Under the pieces are notes generated by a model that was given only the letters and a program-made list of their open reading frames with translations, had not been told where the DNA came from and did no database searches. Both the position numbers and the translations under genes were made by a program. Below are positions 49,075 through 57,327 of a stretch of DNA of 64,000 nt, piece by piece. Source of the DNA: Vibrio albus (GTDB taxonomy: Bacteria; Pseudomonadota; Gammaproteobacteria; Enterobacterales; Vibrionaceae); NCBI RefSeq assembly GCF_003144035.1, contig NZ_QFWT01000002.1, forward strand, positions 310,001 through 374,000, given 5' to 3'. Position 1 is the first letter of the stretch. Each line of letters opens with the position of its first letter.

Positions 49075-49160
49075 GGCGTCTATAGGTGTCTACCCACAGC
49101 TTTGACTTTTAGTAACCAATGTAGGAACCTAGATATTGTGTTCCTAACTTTTAGTTACTA
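49075..49160. other. Gene-free segment after ssrA with short repeats (possible island relic)
   Basis: Between the ssrA terminator and 49396 no gene is seen. GGCGTCTATA (49075-49084) and GGTGTCTACC (49085-49094) are an imperfect direct repeat reminiscent of integrase arm-type sites. It is followed by a two-part inverted repeat: TAGTAAC (49110-49116) with GTTACTA (49154-49160), and TAGGAAC (49122-49128) with GTTCCTA (49140-49146). No integrase fragment and no second copy of the ssrA 3' end was found, so an island scar is only a suggestion. 49161-49396 shows nothing recognisable. Confidence 0.35.
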
Positions 49161-49396
49161 ACTATACCTAGAACGACGCTACCTCTATCCGCTAAGGAAA
49201 TTGAAAACGCTAAGCCAGGATGCATCCAACTCGTCCGGCGGTTGAAAGCATCTATTCTGCCAGATTCTCATTTCTTTCCTTTGAATAACCAAAACAATAG
49301 GAAAGCCTTTATTGTCTTTTTCTTAAAAGGATAGATAAAAAAGAATGGACACCGGTTATAGTCCTTTTAAATAGGAGGCTAATGTAAGGTTTAAAC

Positions 49397-50338
49397 TCAG
49401 TTAACCCCCTCATTAACCTGTTCTTCATCAAAGACTGTCACTCGATTTCGCCCGTTTCTTTTCGAGTGATACATGGCTTTATCTGAACGGGTGAGGATAT
49501 ATTTGCACTCATCGTCATCAGGTTCAAACTGTGAAACGCCGATGCTGACTGTCGTGACAAACTCTAGACCATCGATGCGATAAGGCGAGCTCTCGATTCT
49601 CTGTCTCAACCGGTTAGCAATATCACTGGCTTGCTGGATAGTGGTATTGGCGAGGATAATAGCAAACTCTTCGCCGCCTATACGCCCTATTACATCAACA
49701 TCCCTGAGCTCAAGTTTACTCAAATCCGTGACATGCTGGATAATTTCATCGCCACCTAAATGACCAAACCGGTCATTAATGGCTTTAAAGTGATCGATAT
49801 CCAGCATAAGAAAGGCGGTGTTAGTTTGATATCTCCGATAAGATTTCAATGCGAGAGAAAGCTTCGACATAAAAGCACGACGGTTTAAGATTCCGGTCAG
49901 CACATCAATTTCGGACAGTTCCCGAAGCCGTACCTCCATATAGTGTCTGTCATTCACATTTCTTGCCGTCCAGATAACCACTCTGGTGCCGCAATCCATA
50001 GTGAAGGGTTGCAGAATGCCTTCCACCCATAATTCATCGTGTACTTCTAACTCATAAGGTAGTGTCTGCATGTGTTCATTACTGAAATGATATTTCATGT
50101 ACTGAACCTGATTCGTATCCAGTGTTTTCCTGATAGAGTCCTGGAACATCATGGCCATATCGTCGGGCATGGCATCATGCAGTTTGCATCCGATATACTC
50201 TTTGCAATCGGAACCAATCTTATTCTCACCCCCACCAAATACATGCAGATATTCGCCTTGTTCTGAAAAAATAAAAACATGGTCAGGCAGTGCGTCCAGT
50301 ATTTTAAAATATTGCTCTGATGATAAGCCTTTCTGCAT
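49397..50338 (-). CDS. PAS-GGDEF diguanylate cyclase
   Basis: 313 residues from the ATG at 50338 (GAGAA upstream; an in-frame TTG at 50353 is less likely). N-terminal PAS domain (about 8-130: QYFKILDALPDHVFIFSEQGEYLHVFGG) with no membrane segment, then a GGDEF domain (about 150-310) opening DVLTGILNRRAFM. The active site is canonical GGEEF (GRIGGEEFAIIL) and the inhibitory RxxD site is RDVD, five residues before it. So an active, feedback-inhibited c-di-GMP synthase in the cytoplasm is expected. It has no obvious partner gene. Confidence 0.9.
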   Translation of the reverse strand: MQKGLSSEQYFKILDALPDHVFIFSEQGEYLHVFGGGENKIGSDCKEYIGCKLHDAMPDDMAMMFQDSIRKTLDTNQVQYMKYHFSNEHMQTLPYELEVHDELWVEGILQPFTMDCGTRVVIWTARNVNDRHYMEVRLRELSEIDVLTGILNRRAFMSKLSLALKSYRRYQTNTAFLMLDIDHFKAINDRFGHLGGDEIIQHVTDLSKLELRDVDVIGRIGGEEFAIILANTTIQQASDIANRLRQRIESSPYRIDGLEFVTTVSIGVSQFEPDDDECKYILTRSDKAMYHSKRNGRNRVTVFDEEQVNEGVN

Positions 50339-50460
50339 ATTGATATTTCTCAAAACAATAAGTCACAATTCACCTAAAGAAATACCATCATAGATAGAGC
50401 ATGAATTTTAATCAATTCAGAATGAATAGAATAAGGCATGAAACATGCCCTAAACTGATC

Positions 50461-51156
50461 CTACGGCAAATCAAACACCAGAGCGGTCACCGTTTCAGTG
50501 CTCTTATTCACCAGAGAAATCCTGCTTTGCTCAGTCACTTTTGCCGCATCTCCGGGCGTGATTTCTACGTTATCCACCAGTAAGTTACCCGTTATCTGAT
50601 GAATATAGGTACTTCGCTCACGGCTGGTTTCATAGTCCAGATCCATTTCGGGCTTAAGCATCAAATGATGTAACACCGCATCCTGTTTTATTTTTAGTGT
50701 GCCGTTGTCACCACTTTCCGTCGCGATGGTTGTCAGACCGTGCTGCTTATCAAACGCTTTCTGCTGATACCCCGGAACGCCACCCGGTGTATGCGGCTGG
50801 ATCCAGATCTGAAGCAGGTGCAGGTCATCCTTAGAGGACGGATTATATTCACTGTGTAAAATACCGTCTCCGGCTGACATTAACTGAAACTCACCAGCGG
50901 GGAGGATCTCGGTATTCCCGGCACTATCTTTATGTTCAATCGCTCCATCCAACACATAGGTGATGATTTCCATATCCCTATGCCCATGGGTAGGAAAACC
51001 AGCTCCAGGTTGGATCACATCTTCATTAATCACCCGTAAGGCGGAAAAATTCATATGCTGTGGATCATAATATTCACCAAAAGAGAAGCTGTGTCGGGTA
51101 TCTAACCAGCCAAAATTAAACCGGCCGCGATCTTGTGAATGTCTGATAGTAATCAT
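50461..51156 (-). CDS. Pirin family protein (bicupin)
   Basis: 231 residues from the ATG at 51156 (GAGGGG upstream). Pirin family, YhhW type. The metal-binding cupin segment FPTHGHRDMEIITYVLDGAIEHKDSAGN has the expected His-x-His and Glu, and the SAGDGILHSEYNP segment supplies another His; the second cupin is degenerate. Relatives include quercetin 2,3-dioxygenase (E. coli YhhW) and transcription cofactors; the in vivo role is not known. It appears to be transcribed alone. Confidence 0.85.
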   Translation of the reverse strand: MITIRHSQDRGRFNFGWLDTRHSFSFGEYYDPQHMNFSALRVINEDVIQPGAGFPTHGHRDMEIITYVLDGAIEHKDSAGNTEILPAGEFQLMSAGDGILHSEYNPSSKDDLHLLQIWIQPHTPGGVPGYQQKAFDKQHGLTTIATESGDNGTLKIKQDAVLHHLMLKPEMDLDYETSRERSTYIHQITGNLLVDNVEITPGDAAKVTEQSRISLVNKSTETVTALVFDLP

Positions 51157-51329
51157 TTGGAGCCCCTCGTCTATCACTTCTGTTAAAGAAGAGTCTAGGG
51201 GGCTTCAAATCAAGAAAAAACCGGAATATTTTGACGTGTCACTTCAATTTTTTTGAAGGCTATGACAGTGGAATGAAGCCTTCGGAAGTGAGGGATAGCG
51301 TATACTTGAAGTCAAAAAGGAAAATGGTA

Positions 51330-51429
51330 ATGCTTAAGCTGACTTTGGTTCGACATGCAAAATCCAGCTGGGATAATCCTGAGCTTCCCTGAATTTGCTG
51401 AGCGTCTCCGCCAGAGGCCTAAACTCCAG
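51330..51429 (+). pseudogene. Truncated, frameshifted SixA-like phosphohistidine phosphatase
   Basis: ATG at 51330 with AAGGA upstream encodes MLKLTLVRHAKSSWDNPELP, the hallmark N-terminus of SixA-type histidine phosphatases (RHAKSSW). A stop (TGA, 51390-51392) follows at once; removing one C from the run at 51387-51389 restores EFAERLRQRPKLQ, which continues the family pattern. The rest (about 130 residues expected) is absent because the convergent queE gene ends at 51419. Both a frameshift and a deletion are therefore visible, and the gene is dead. Confidence 0.6.
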
Positions 51430-52114
51430 TCGCATTACCCCACAAATAAACATGCAGTTGCGGCAACACCGTCACGTTATACCAGCCCCGCTCCATCACA
51501 CTATCCACCAGCTTGCGCATATTGGCGGCTAACTGATTCTGGTCCGGTTCGTCGTCAATGAAAGGGTTGCAGGGCTGCAGGTACATAGGCAGCTCTGGGT
51601 GACGCTCTTTCATCTGCTCAGCCCAGAGCATATCGTCATCAGACGCTACCACGATCTTCAGGCTCACAGGAATATCACCGGCAGCGCGCAGGCAGGCTTC
51701 AAACCGCTCGGGACGAAAACGCATCCCGCTTGAAGGCGGTTTCGGACTGAAGGTGATCATATCCAAATCGGCAAACCATGGTGCAGAAACACTGCCCTGA
51801 GTTTCCATAGAGAAGCGGTAACCTTTGGCTTTACCAAGAAAAATCAGATCCGACAGATCCTGAGTAGCCGGGTTTCCCCCCGATAACGTGATCAGCAACG
51901 GCTGTCCTTTACTCAGGTGCTCGACTTTGTCCATGATCTGCTGAGGTGTCATTTCCAGCCACTCTGAACGATATGACCGGTCCACCGCGTGCAGCGTGTC
52001 GCACCAGTGACAACGAAAGTCACAACCGGCCGTGCGGACAAAAACAGTAGGTACCCCAATCGCGGCCCCTTCACCCTGAATCGTGGGACCAAATATTTCG
52101 GATATCAGGATCAT
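51419..52114 (-). CDS. queE: 7-carboxy-7-deazaguanine synthase QueE
   Basis: 231 residues. Radical SAM enzyme that converts 6-carboxytetrahydropterin to 7-carboxy-7-deazaguanine in queuosine synthesis. The iron-sulfur motif CDFRCHWC (CxxxCxxC) is at about residue 31, following FGPTIQGEG, and TLSGGNPATQ binds SAM. The start overlaps the queD stop by four bases (ATGA), showing a queD-queE operon. The terminal codons overlap the dead SixA-like frame on the other strand. Confidence 0.94.
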   Translation of the reverse strand: MILISEIFGPTIQGEGAAIGVPTVFVRTAGCDFRCHWCDTLHAVDRSYRSEWLEMTPQQIMDKVEHLSKGQPLLITLSGGNPATQDLSDLIFLGKAKGYRFSMETQGSVSAPWFADLDMITFSPKPPSSGMRFRPERFEACLRAAGDIPVSLKIVVASDDDMLWAEQMKERHPELPMYLQPCNPFIDDEPDQNQLAANMRKLVDSVMERGWYNVTVLPQLHVYLWGNATGV

Positions 52115-52467
52115 GGTCGGTACTCAGCCCAGGTTTTCGGTGTTTCAGAGACGGCTACCGCGCAGGTTTCAGGCCAGCGAGCCAGACACCATTCATAGAA
52201 ATGCTTCGCTAAGCGTTCTGCCGTGGTATTGTCGTTACCCAGCACCTCATTCAGATGACGGTGATCGATACAGTCGTCAATATAGGTTTTAAAAGCAGAA
52301 AGATCGCGATAGTCCCGCACAAAGCCGGTCTCATTCAGCGTGTCAGACGCCAGCTCCACGATCACTTCGTAGTTATGACCATGCAGGCGAGTACAAGGGT
52401 GATCATCAGGCAGCCCCTGCAACTGGTGAGAAGCAGAAAACTGAAAAGATTTACGGATACGATACAT
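52111..52467 (-). CDS. queD: 6-carboxy-5,6,7,8-tetrahydropterin synthase QueD
   Basis: 118 residues from the ATG at 52467 (E. coli QueD 121). Zinc enzyme of the tunnelling fold family that uses dihydroneopterin triphosphate. Zinc-ligand segments FSASHQL and LHGHNYEV and the catalytic Cys in PCTRLHGH are intact; the C-terminus has ETPKTWAEYRP with the pterin-anchoring Glu. First gene of queDE. The region upstream (52480-52635) is non-coding and highly structured. Confidence 0.94.
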   Translation of the reverse strand: MYRIRKSFQFSASHQLQGLPDDHPCTRLHGHNYEVIVELASDTLNETGFVRDYRDLSAFKTYIDDCIDHRHLNEVLGNDNTTAERLAKHFYEWCLARWPETCAVAVSETPKTWAEYRP

Positions 52468-52498
52468 AGCGCATTGTCCTTGAGTCAGAATTAACAAT

Positions 52499-52632
52499 GC
52501 AGCACTAAAAACCTCTGCCCGGAAAAGACAGAAGAGTGTGTTTTTAACCTGGTGCTACGACAGGGCTTAATCCCATGTGTGAACAAGGCGATTTAAGCGA
52601 AGCGGAGTGTAGCACAGCAGAAGAATAGCACC
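52499..52632 (-). promoter_or_regulatory. Structured leader upstream of queDE (candidate cis-regulatory RNA)
   Basis: Read as minus-strand RNA, GGTGCTA (52632-52626) can pair with TAGCACC (52557-52551). The same TAGCACC, together with TAAAAAC (52546-52540), can instead pair with GTTTTTA (52512-52506) and GTGCTG (52504-52499). The two stems are mutually exclusive. A further hairpin, GCTTAA..TC with GATTAAGC, lies between. No known preQ1 class consensus was recognised. The rest of 52633-52838 (nifJ promoter side) shows a possible TTGACT -35 at 52672-52677 and no gene. Confidence 0.4.
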
Positions 52633-52838
52633 AAGACTTCTTCCGGATCGACCGGGAAAATCCCCCCATCCTTGACTATTATTAAGAGTGACTCCATGGC
52701 TTTGATCTAACGATAAGCCCAGACTCACAATAGTTCAGATTTACGCCAATAGAGCCACTACCCAATGCGAAAGCAGAGAATGGAGCTGGGCTGGTGTTAT
52801 ATCGACATTCGAACGAGTAATGTGAGCAAGGAGGATAT

Positions 52839-55800
52839 ATGCCTGTCCCCAGCACCCCGACCGTAAACGATAATGTAAAAGCAAATACCCGAATCATTGA
52901 CGGCAGTGAAGCCGTCGCGTCTGTTGCCTATCGCTGTAACGATATTATCGGCATTTACCCCATTACCCCGGCTTCAGTCATGGCTGAACTGTGTGATGAA
53001 TGGAGTGCCGCCGGTCAGCCAAACTTCAGGGGCAGCGTCCCGACGATTTTCGAAATGCAGTCAGAAGGCGGTGCAGCCGGTTTACTCCATGGGGCTTTAA
53101 CGGCAGGCGCGCTGGCAACCTCGTTTACTTCTTCGCAAGGGTTGCTTCTTATGCTGCCCAATATGTATAAAATTGCCGGTGAGCTAACCCCATTTGTCCT
53201 GCATGTCGCTACACGAACCGTGGCCACCCATGCTCTTTCGATCTTCTGTGAGCATTCTGATGTGATGGCAGCCCGCCAGACCGGGTTCGCTCTGCTGGCT
53301 GCCGGTTCGGTGCAGCAGGCCCATGACTTTGCCCTGATCGCACAGGCCGCGACTCTGAAAAGCCGGGTGCCGTTCGTCCACTTCTTTGATGGTTTCCGTA
53401 CCTCACACGAGATCAACCATGTGAAATGCCTGGACGATGAGACTTTACGAAGTATGCTCAATCCTCACCTGATCAATGAAAATTATAGGCGCAGGCTGAC
53501 CCCGGACTCGCCCAGCCTGCGCGGCTCCTCTCAGAATCCGGATACCTATTTCCAGGCACGGGAAGCCGTTAACCGGTTCTATGATATCTGCCCGGATACC
53601 GTAGAAGAAGTGATGGAACAATTTGCCGATCTGACAGGCCGGGAGTACAAACCCTTTGAATACTATGGTGATGAAGATGCCACAGACCTGATGGTACTGA
53701 TGGGATCTGCCACCAGCACAGTAAAAACGGCCATAGATGCGCTAAACCGGCACGGACAAAAAGTCGGCCTGCTCAGTGTTAACCTGTACCGTCCTTTCTC
53801 TGTCAGGCACTGCCTGAGGGAAATCCCGGCAAGTATCATCAGAATTGCGGTTCTGGATCGCTGTAAAGAAGCCGGAGCCACCGGGGAGCCCTTGTATCTG
53901 GATATGGTCTCTGCAATCAATCAGGGCTGGAAAAATACCCACGGCACCGGACTGCCTCAAGTGTTCGGTGGTCGGTATGGCTTATCCGCCAAAGAGTTTA
54001 CCCCCAAACATGCCGAAGCTGTGTTTGCTCAGATGCAGAGCCAACACCTGGAGCATAACTTCACTGTGGGTATTATTGATGACGTCACTCACCTTTCTGT
54101 GCCAATGCCGGCAACCTCTGTTATCTGCGACCCAATAAAACTGAGCGCGATGTTCTTTGGCTTAGGCTCTGATGGTACGGTTGGTGCCAATAAAAACACC
54201 ATAAAGATCATTGGTGAAAATAGCGATCTGTATGGGCAGGGCTATTTCCTGTATGACTCCAAGAAATCCGGTGCAATGACCACCTCTCATCTGCGCTTTG
54301 ACACTAAATCCATTGATGAGCCGTATCTGATCGAACAAGCTGACTTTATTGGCTGTCATCAGTTTTCACTCCTTCACCATAACGATGTGCTGCAATACGC
54401 CAAACAAGGAGCCACCCTGCTGTTTAACAGTCCATATAATAAAGATGAAGTCTGGCAGCACCTGAGTTATCAGGATCAACAGCAAATTATTGATAAAGAA
54501 ATGACCGTCTACACCATAGATGCCACCAAGGTTGCCAATGAATGTGGAATCCGTGGCCGGATCAACAATATTATGCAGCGGGCTTTCTTCCTGTTAACCG
54601 GCATTATTGATAACAGCCTTGCCCTGAAAGAACAGAAACAAGCGGTATTCACTACCTATAACCGCAAAGGACAGGCCGTTGTCGACGCCAACTATGCGGC
54701 AATCGAAGCCACGCCGAATGCCCTGCAACAGGTGGAAATCACACCGGATAACCGGGTACCAGACACCGTACTGCCGATTGTCTCCGCTAAAGCGCCTGAG
54801 TTTGTGAAAAATGTCACCGCTCAGTTGATGCAGCATAAAGGGGATTACCTTCCTGTCAGTGCCTTCCCGGTAGACGGGGCCTGGCCGACCGGGACCAGCA
54901 AATGGGAAAAACGGGATATCGCCACCTCCATTCCGGTCTGGATTGAGGAGAACTGTACCCAGTGCAATATCTGCAGTGTCGTCTGTCCTCATTCCGCAAT
55001 CCGGACCAAAGTGATCCATCATGAGCACAGTTTCGACGATGCTCCAGCCTCGTTTAAAGCTGTGCCCTATAAAGCCCGTGATTTTAAAGGCGAACAATAT
55101 ACGCTGCAGGTTTCTCCGCAGGACTGTACCGGTTGTCAGCTCTGTGTGGAAATGTGTCCACCGAACAAGAAAGATGATACCAGCCGCCATGCACTGGCTA
55201 TGGTTGACCGAACCGACATCAGCGCAGAACAAACCGATAACTTTAACTATTTTGTTGATCTTCCTGAGCTGAAACCTATTCAGATCCAACATATGGATGC
55301 CCGTACCAGTCAGCTTCTCGAGCCCTTATTTGAGTTCTCTGGTGCCTGTTCCGGCTGTGGTGAAACCCCGTATATCAAGCTGCTGACTCAGTTGTACGGT
55401 GACCATATGCTGATTGCGAATGCCACCGGCTGCTCCTCCATTTATGGAGGAAACCTGCCAACCACGCCATACAGCCAGAACCCCGAAGGGCAAGGCCCTG
55501 CCTGGTCTAACTCTTTGTTTGAGGATAATGCTGAATTCGGTCTGGGTATGCGTATGGCCGTTGATTCTGACCGGGAGCTAGCACTTCAGCTACTGGAACA
55601 CTATAAAGAGACGCTTCCTCTGGAACTGTACAATGCCATTGTTCACTTCTCTGGTGATTCATCCGTCGAAGGGATCTCGGCCCAAAGAAAACTGATTGCA
55701 CAATTAAAAGAGTTGTATGCCGAACATCACCCACTGCATTTGCATGCTAATGCTCTGATTGCGAAAAGCGTCTGGATAATCGGCGGGGATGGCTGGGCTT

Positions 55801-56408
55801 ATGATATCGGCTATGGCGGTCTTGATCACGTCCTGTCCTGCGGTAAAAACGTCAATATTATCGTTTTGGATAATCAGGTTTATGCCAATACCGGTGGTCA
55901 GCAATCCAAAGCCACGCCAACCGGTGCCGTTGCCAAGTTCGCCAGTCAGGGAAAGAAAATGGTCGGAAAAGATCTTGGTATCACCTCAATGGTTAATGGC
56001 AATGCTTATGTTGCTACGGTCGCGCTGGGAGCGAATATGAACCAGACTATGAAAGCGATTCAGGAAGCCGAATCGTATCAGGGTCCGTCCATTATTATCG
56101 CTTACGCCTCCTGTATTGCTCACGGCATTGATATGGCCGAAGGGATAGAGCAACAGCGGCTGCTGATTGAATGCGGACTATGGCCTCTGTACCGGTTTGA
56201 CCCAAGATTAAAAGAAGAAGGTCAACCAGCACTGCAGCTGGACTCGAAACCACCGAAACACGATGTCGAAGAGTTCTCCGAACTGCAGAACCGGTTCTTC
56301 CAGCTTTCCACCCGGGATCATGCCAGCTATGAAAACGTACTCAGCTCTCTGCGTGAGCAAGTCGATTACAAACAGTCCTTACTCACCCATCTGGCTGAAT
56401 GGAAATAA
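52839..56408 (+). CDS. nifJ: Pyruvate:ferredoxin (flavodoxin) oxidoreductase
   Basis: 1189 residues, the fused single-chain form. Oxidises pyruvate and CoA to acetyl-CoA and CO2, reducing ferredoxin or flavodoxin; mainly an anaerobic enzyme. Domains: N-terminal TPP-pyrimidine-binding domain (NDIIGIYPITPASVMAE, about 35-51), CoA and gamma domains, two 4Fe-4S clusters (CTQCNICSVVCP and CTGCQLCVEMCPP, about 700-770), and the C-terminal TPP domain with a proximal cluster (FSGACSGCGETPY, GDGWAYDIGYGG, NTGGQQSKATPTGA). Strong ribosome site AAGGAGG. A hairpin at 56440-56472 separates it from the next genes. Confidence 0.96.
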   Translation: MPVPSTPTVNDNVKANTRIIDGSEAVASVAYRCNDIIGIYPITPASVMAELCDEWSAAGQPNFRGSVPTIFEMQSEGGAAGLLHGALTAGALATSFTSSQGLLLMLPNMYKIAGELTPFVLHVATRTVATHALSIFCEHSDVMAARQTGFALLAAGSVQQAHDFALIAQAATLKSRVPFVHFFDGFRTSHEINHVKCLDDETLRSMLNPHLINENYRRRLTPDSPSLRGSSQNPDTYFQAREAVNRFYDICPDTVEEVMEQFADLTGREYKPFEYYGDEDATDLMVLMGSATSTVKTAIDALNRHGQKVGLLSVNLYRPFSVRHCLREIPASIIRIAVLDRCKEAGATGEPLYLDMVSAINQGWKNTHGTGLPQVFGGRYGLSAKEFTPKHAEAVFAQMQSQHLEHNFTVGIIDDVTHLSVPMPATSVICDPIKLSAMFFGLGSDGTVGANKNTIKIIGENSDLYGQGYFLYDSKKSGAMTTSHLRFDTKSIDEPYLIEQADFIGCHQFSLLHHNDVLQYAKQGATLLFNSPYNKDEVWQHLSYQDQQQIIDKEMTVYTIDATKVANECGIRGRINNIMQRAFFLLTGIIDNSLALKEQKQAVFTTYNRKGQAVVDANYAAIEATPNALQQVEITPDNRVPDTVLPIVSAKAPEFVKNVTAQLMQHKGDYLPVSAFPVDGAWPTGTSKWEKRDIATSIPVWIEENCTQCNICSVVCPHSAIRTKVIHHEHSFDDAPASFKAVPYKARDFKGEQYTLQVSPQDCTGCQLCVEMCPPNKKDDTSRHALAMVDRTDISAEQTDNFNYFVDLPELKPIQIQHMDARTSQLLEPLFEFSGACSGCGETPYIKLLTQLYGDHMLIANATGCSSIYGGNLPTTPYSQNPEGQGPAWSNSLFEDNAEFGLGMRMAVDSDRELALQLLEHYKETLPLELYNAIVHFSGDSSVEGISAQRKLIAQLKELYAEHHPLHLHANALIAKSVWIIGGDGWAYDIGYGGLDHVLSCGKNVNIIVLDNQVYANTGGQQSKATPTGAVAKFASQGKKMVGKDLGITSMVNGNAYVATVALGANMNQTMKAIQEAESYQGPSIIIAYASCIAHGIDMAEGIEQQRLLIECGLWPLYRFDPRLKEEGQPALQLDSKPPKHDVEEFSELQNRFFQLSTRDHASYENVLSSLREQVDYKQSLLTHLAEWK

Positions 56409-56439
56409 AGAACATTCCTTTCCATAAGTCATGTCTTCT

Positions 56440-56472
56440 AAGGGCTGCCCCATTAGCGTTGGGTAGTCCTTT
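56440..56472 (+). terminator. Hairpin downstream of nifJ
   Basis: AAGGGCTGCCC and GGGTAGTCCTT pair with two mismatches around CATTAGCGTT, followed by TCCATTT. Imperfect but placed as a terminator 32 bp after nifJ. Confidence 0.5.
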
Positions 56473-56489
56473 CCATTTAGGTTGTGATA

Positions 56490-56523
56490 TTTAATTGGCA
56501 TATGCCAATTAAAGTAATATACT
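56490..56523 (+). promoter_or_regulatory. Perfect 24-bp palindrome overlapping the promoter of the DUF134 operon
   Basis: 56490-56513 is a perfect palindrome centred on TTGGCATATGCCAA with TTTAA/TTAAA flanks. It overlaps a good sigma-70 promoter: TTGGCA (56495-56500), 17 bp, TATACT (56518-56523). This is the expected geometry for an operator of the regulator encoded immediately downstream. Confidence 0.8.
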
Positions 56524-56551
56524 GAATCCGACATTCAATTCGGGAGATGAC

Positions 56552-56857
56552 ATGGCCAGACCCAAAAAATGCCGTCGCATTTGTGGGCGACCAGCGCACA
56601 GCTGCTTCAAACCCAATGGCATACCACTGAGCAAGTTAACCAAAACCGACATGTTGCCGGAAGAGTTCGAGGCCATTCGTCTCGCTGACTATAACAATCT
56701 GACTCAGCAGGAAGCAGCGGATCAAATGGGCGTTTCAAGGCAGACTTTCGGCAATATTATTAGCAGTGCACGCTACAAGGTGGCCGCCAGTTTAGTGGAA
56801 GGCAATGCCATTATGCTGGAACGCCATACAGAAGACGATAAGGGGTCTGAATCATGA
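56552..56857 (+). CDS. DUF134 (UPF0251) family DNA-binding regulator
   Basis: 101 residues. UPF0251/DUF134 proteins carry a cysteine-containing N-terminal segment (KKCRRICGRPAHSCFKPNG) and a sigma-factor-like helix-turn-helix (EEFEAIRLADYNNLTQQEAADQMGVSRQTFGNIISSARYKVA). The cysteines could bind a metal or cluster. Start ATG at 56552 with CGGGAGA upstream. It ends in a 4-bp overlap (ATGA) with the next gene. The perfect palindrome in its promoter suggests autoregulation; the signal is unknown. Confidence 0.88.
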   Translation: MARPKKCRRICGRPAHSCFKPNGIPLSKLTKTDMLPEEFEAIRLADYNNLTQQEAADQMGVSRQTFGNIISSARYKVAASLVEGNAIMLERHTEDDKGSES

Positions 56858-57315
56858 TTTATGTAATACCACATAGCCGCGACAACGTAGCAAATCACTT
56901 TATGAAGGCAAGAAAATTCACCTTCTTAAACGATGATAATACGGTAATTAAAACGGTAGACAGTCCTGCGGCAGGTAATTCAAGCTGTAGCGATAAATCT
57001 AAAGCAATCAAACTCATCCAGGAAATGAAGGTAGATGCCGTTATTCTTCACAATATTGGCGAACGTTCACTGGGAAAACTATTGAATGCCGGGATCCGTG
57101 TGTTTCAGCTTCAGGAGAATGCTTCCGTCAGCAACGCACTGAATAGCCCGGTAACAGAACTGACTGACGTAAAACAGGCCCGCCCTTCCCATAACCACGA
57201 AAAGAAAGGCGGTTCGTGCTGCGGTTCACACAATAAAGATACGGCTCCCCGTATTGGTCAGCAGACTATGACAAGCGCGCTGAATAAGATATCATCTATT
57301 CGTCCAGTAAACTAA
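56854..57315 (+). CDS. NifX/NafY-type dinitrogenase cofactor-binding-like protein
   Basis: 153 residues. The N-terminal ~110 residues fit the NifB/NifX/NafY fold: VIPHSRDNVANHFMKARKFTFLNDD, then VDAVILHNIGERSLGKLLNAGIRVFQLQE. A His/Cys-rich stretch (HNHEKKGGSCCGSHNKD) follows. Such proteins carry iron or iron-molybdenum cofactors; no nitrogenase genes are present here, so another metal cofactor is probable. It overlaps the DUF134 gene and is 12 bp from the NqrM-like gene, so all three are one operon. Confidence 0.82.
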   Translation: MIYVIPHSRDNVANHFMKARKFTFLNDDNTVIKTVDSPAAGNSSCSDKSKAIKLIQEMKVDAVILHNIGERSLGKLLNAGIRVFQLQENASVSNALNSPVTELTDVKQARPSHNHEKKGGSCCGSHNKDTAPRIGQQTMTSALNKISSIRPVN

Positions 57316-57327
57316 CAGGCAATAGAT

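Noticed and set aside
52468..52640. Known preQ1-I riboswitch upstream of queD
   Set aside because: The compact preQ1-I pattern with its A-rich tail was not found; only an uncharacterised structured leader is claimed.
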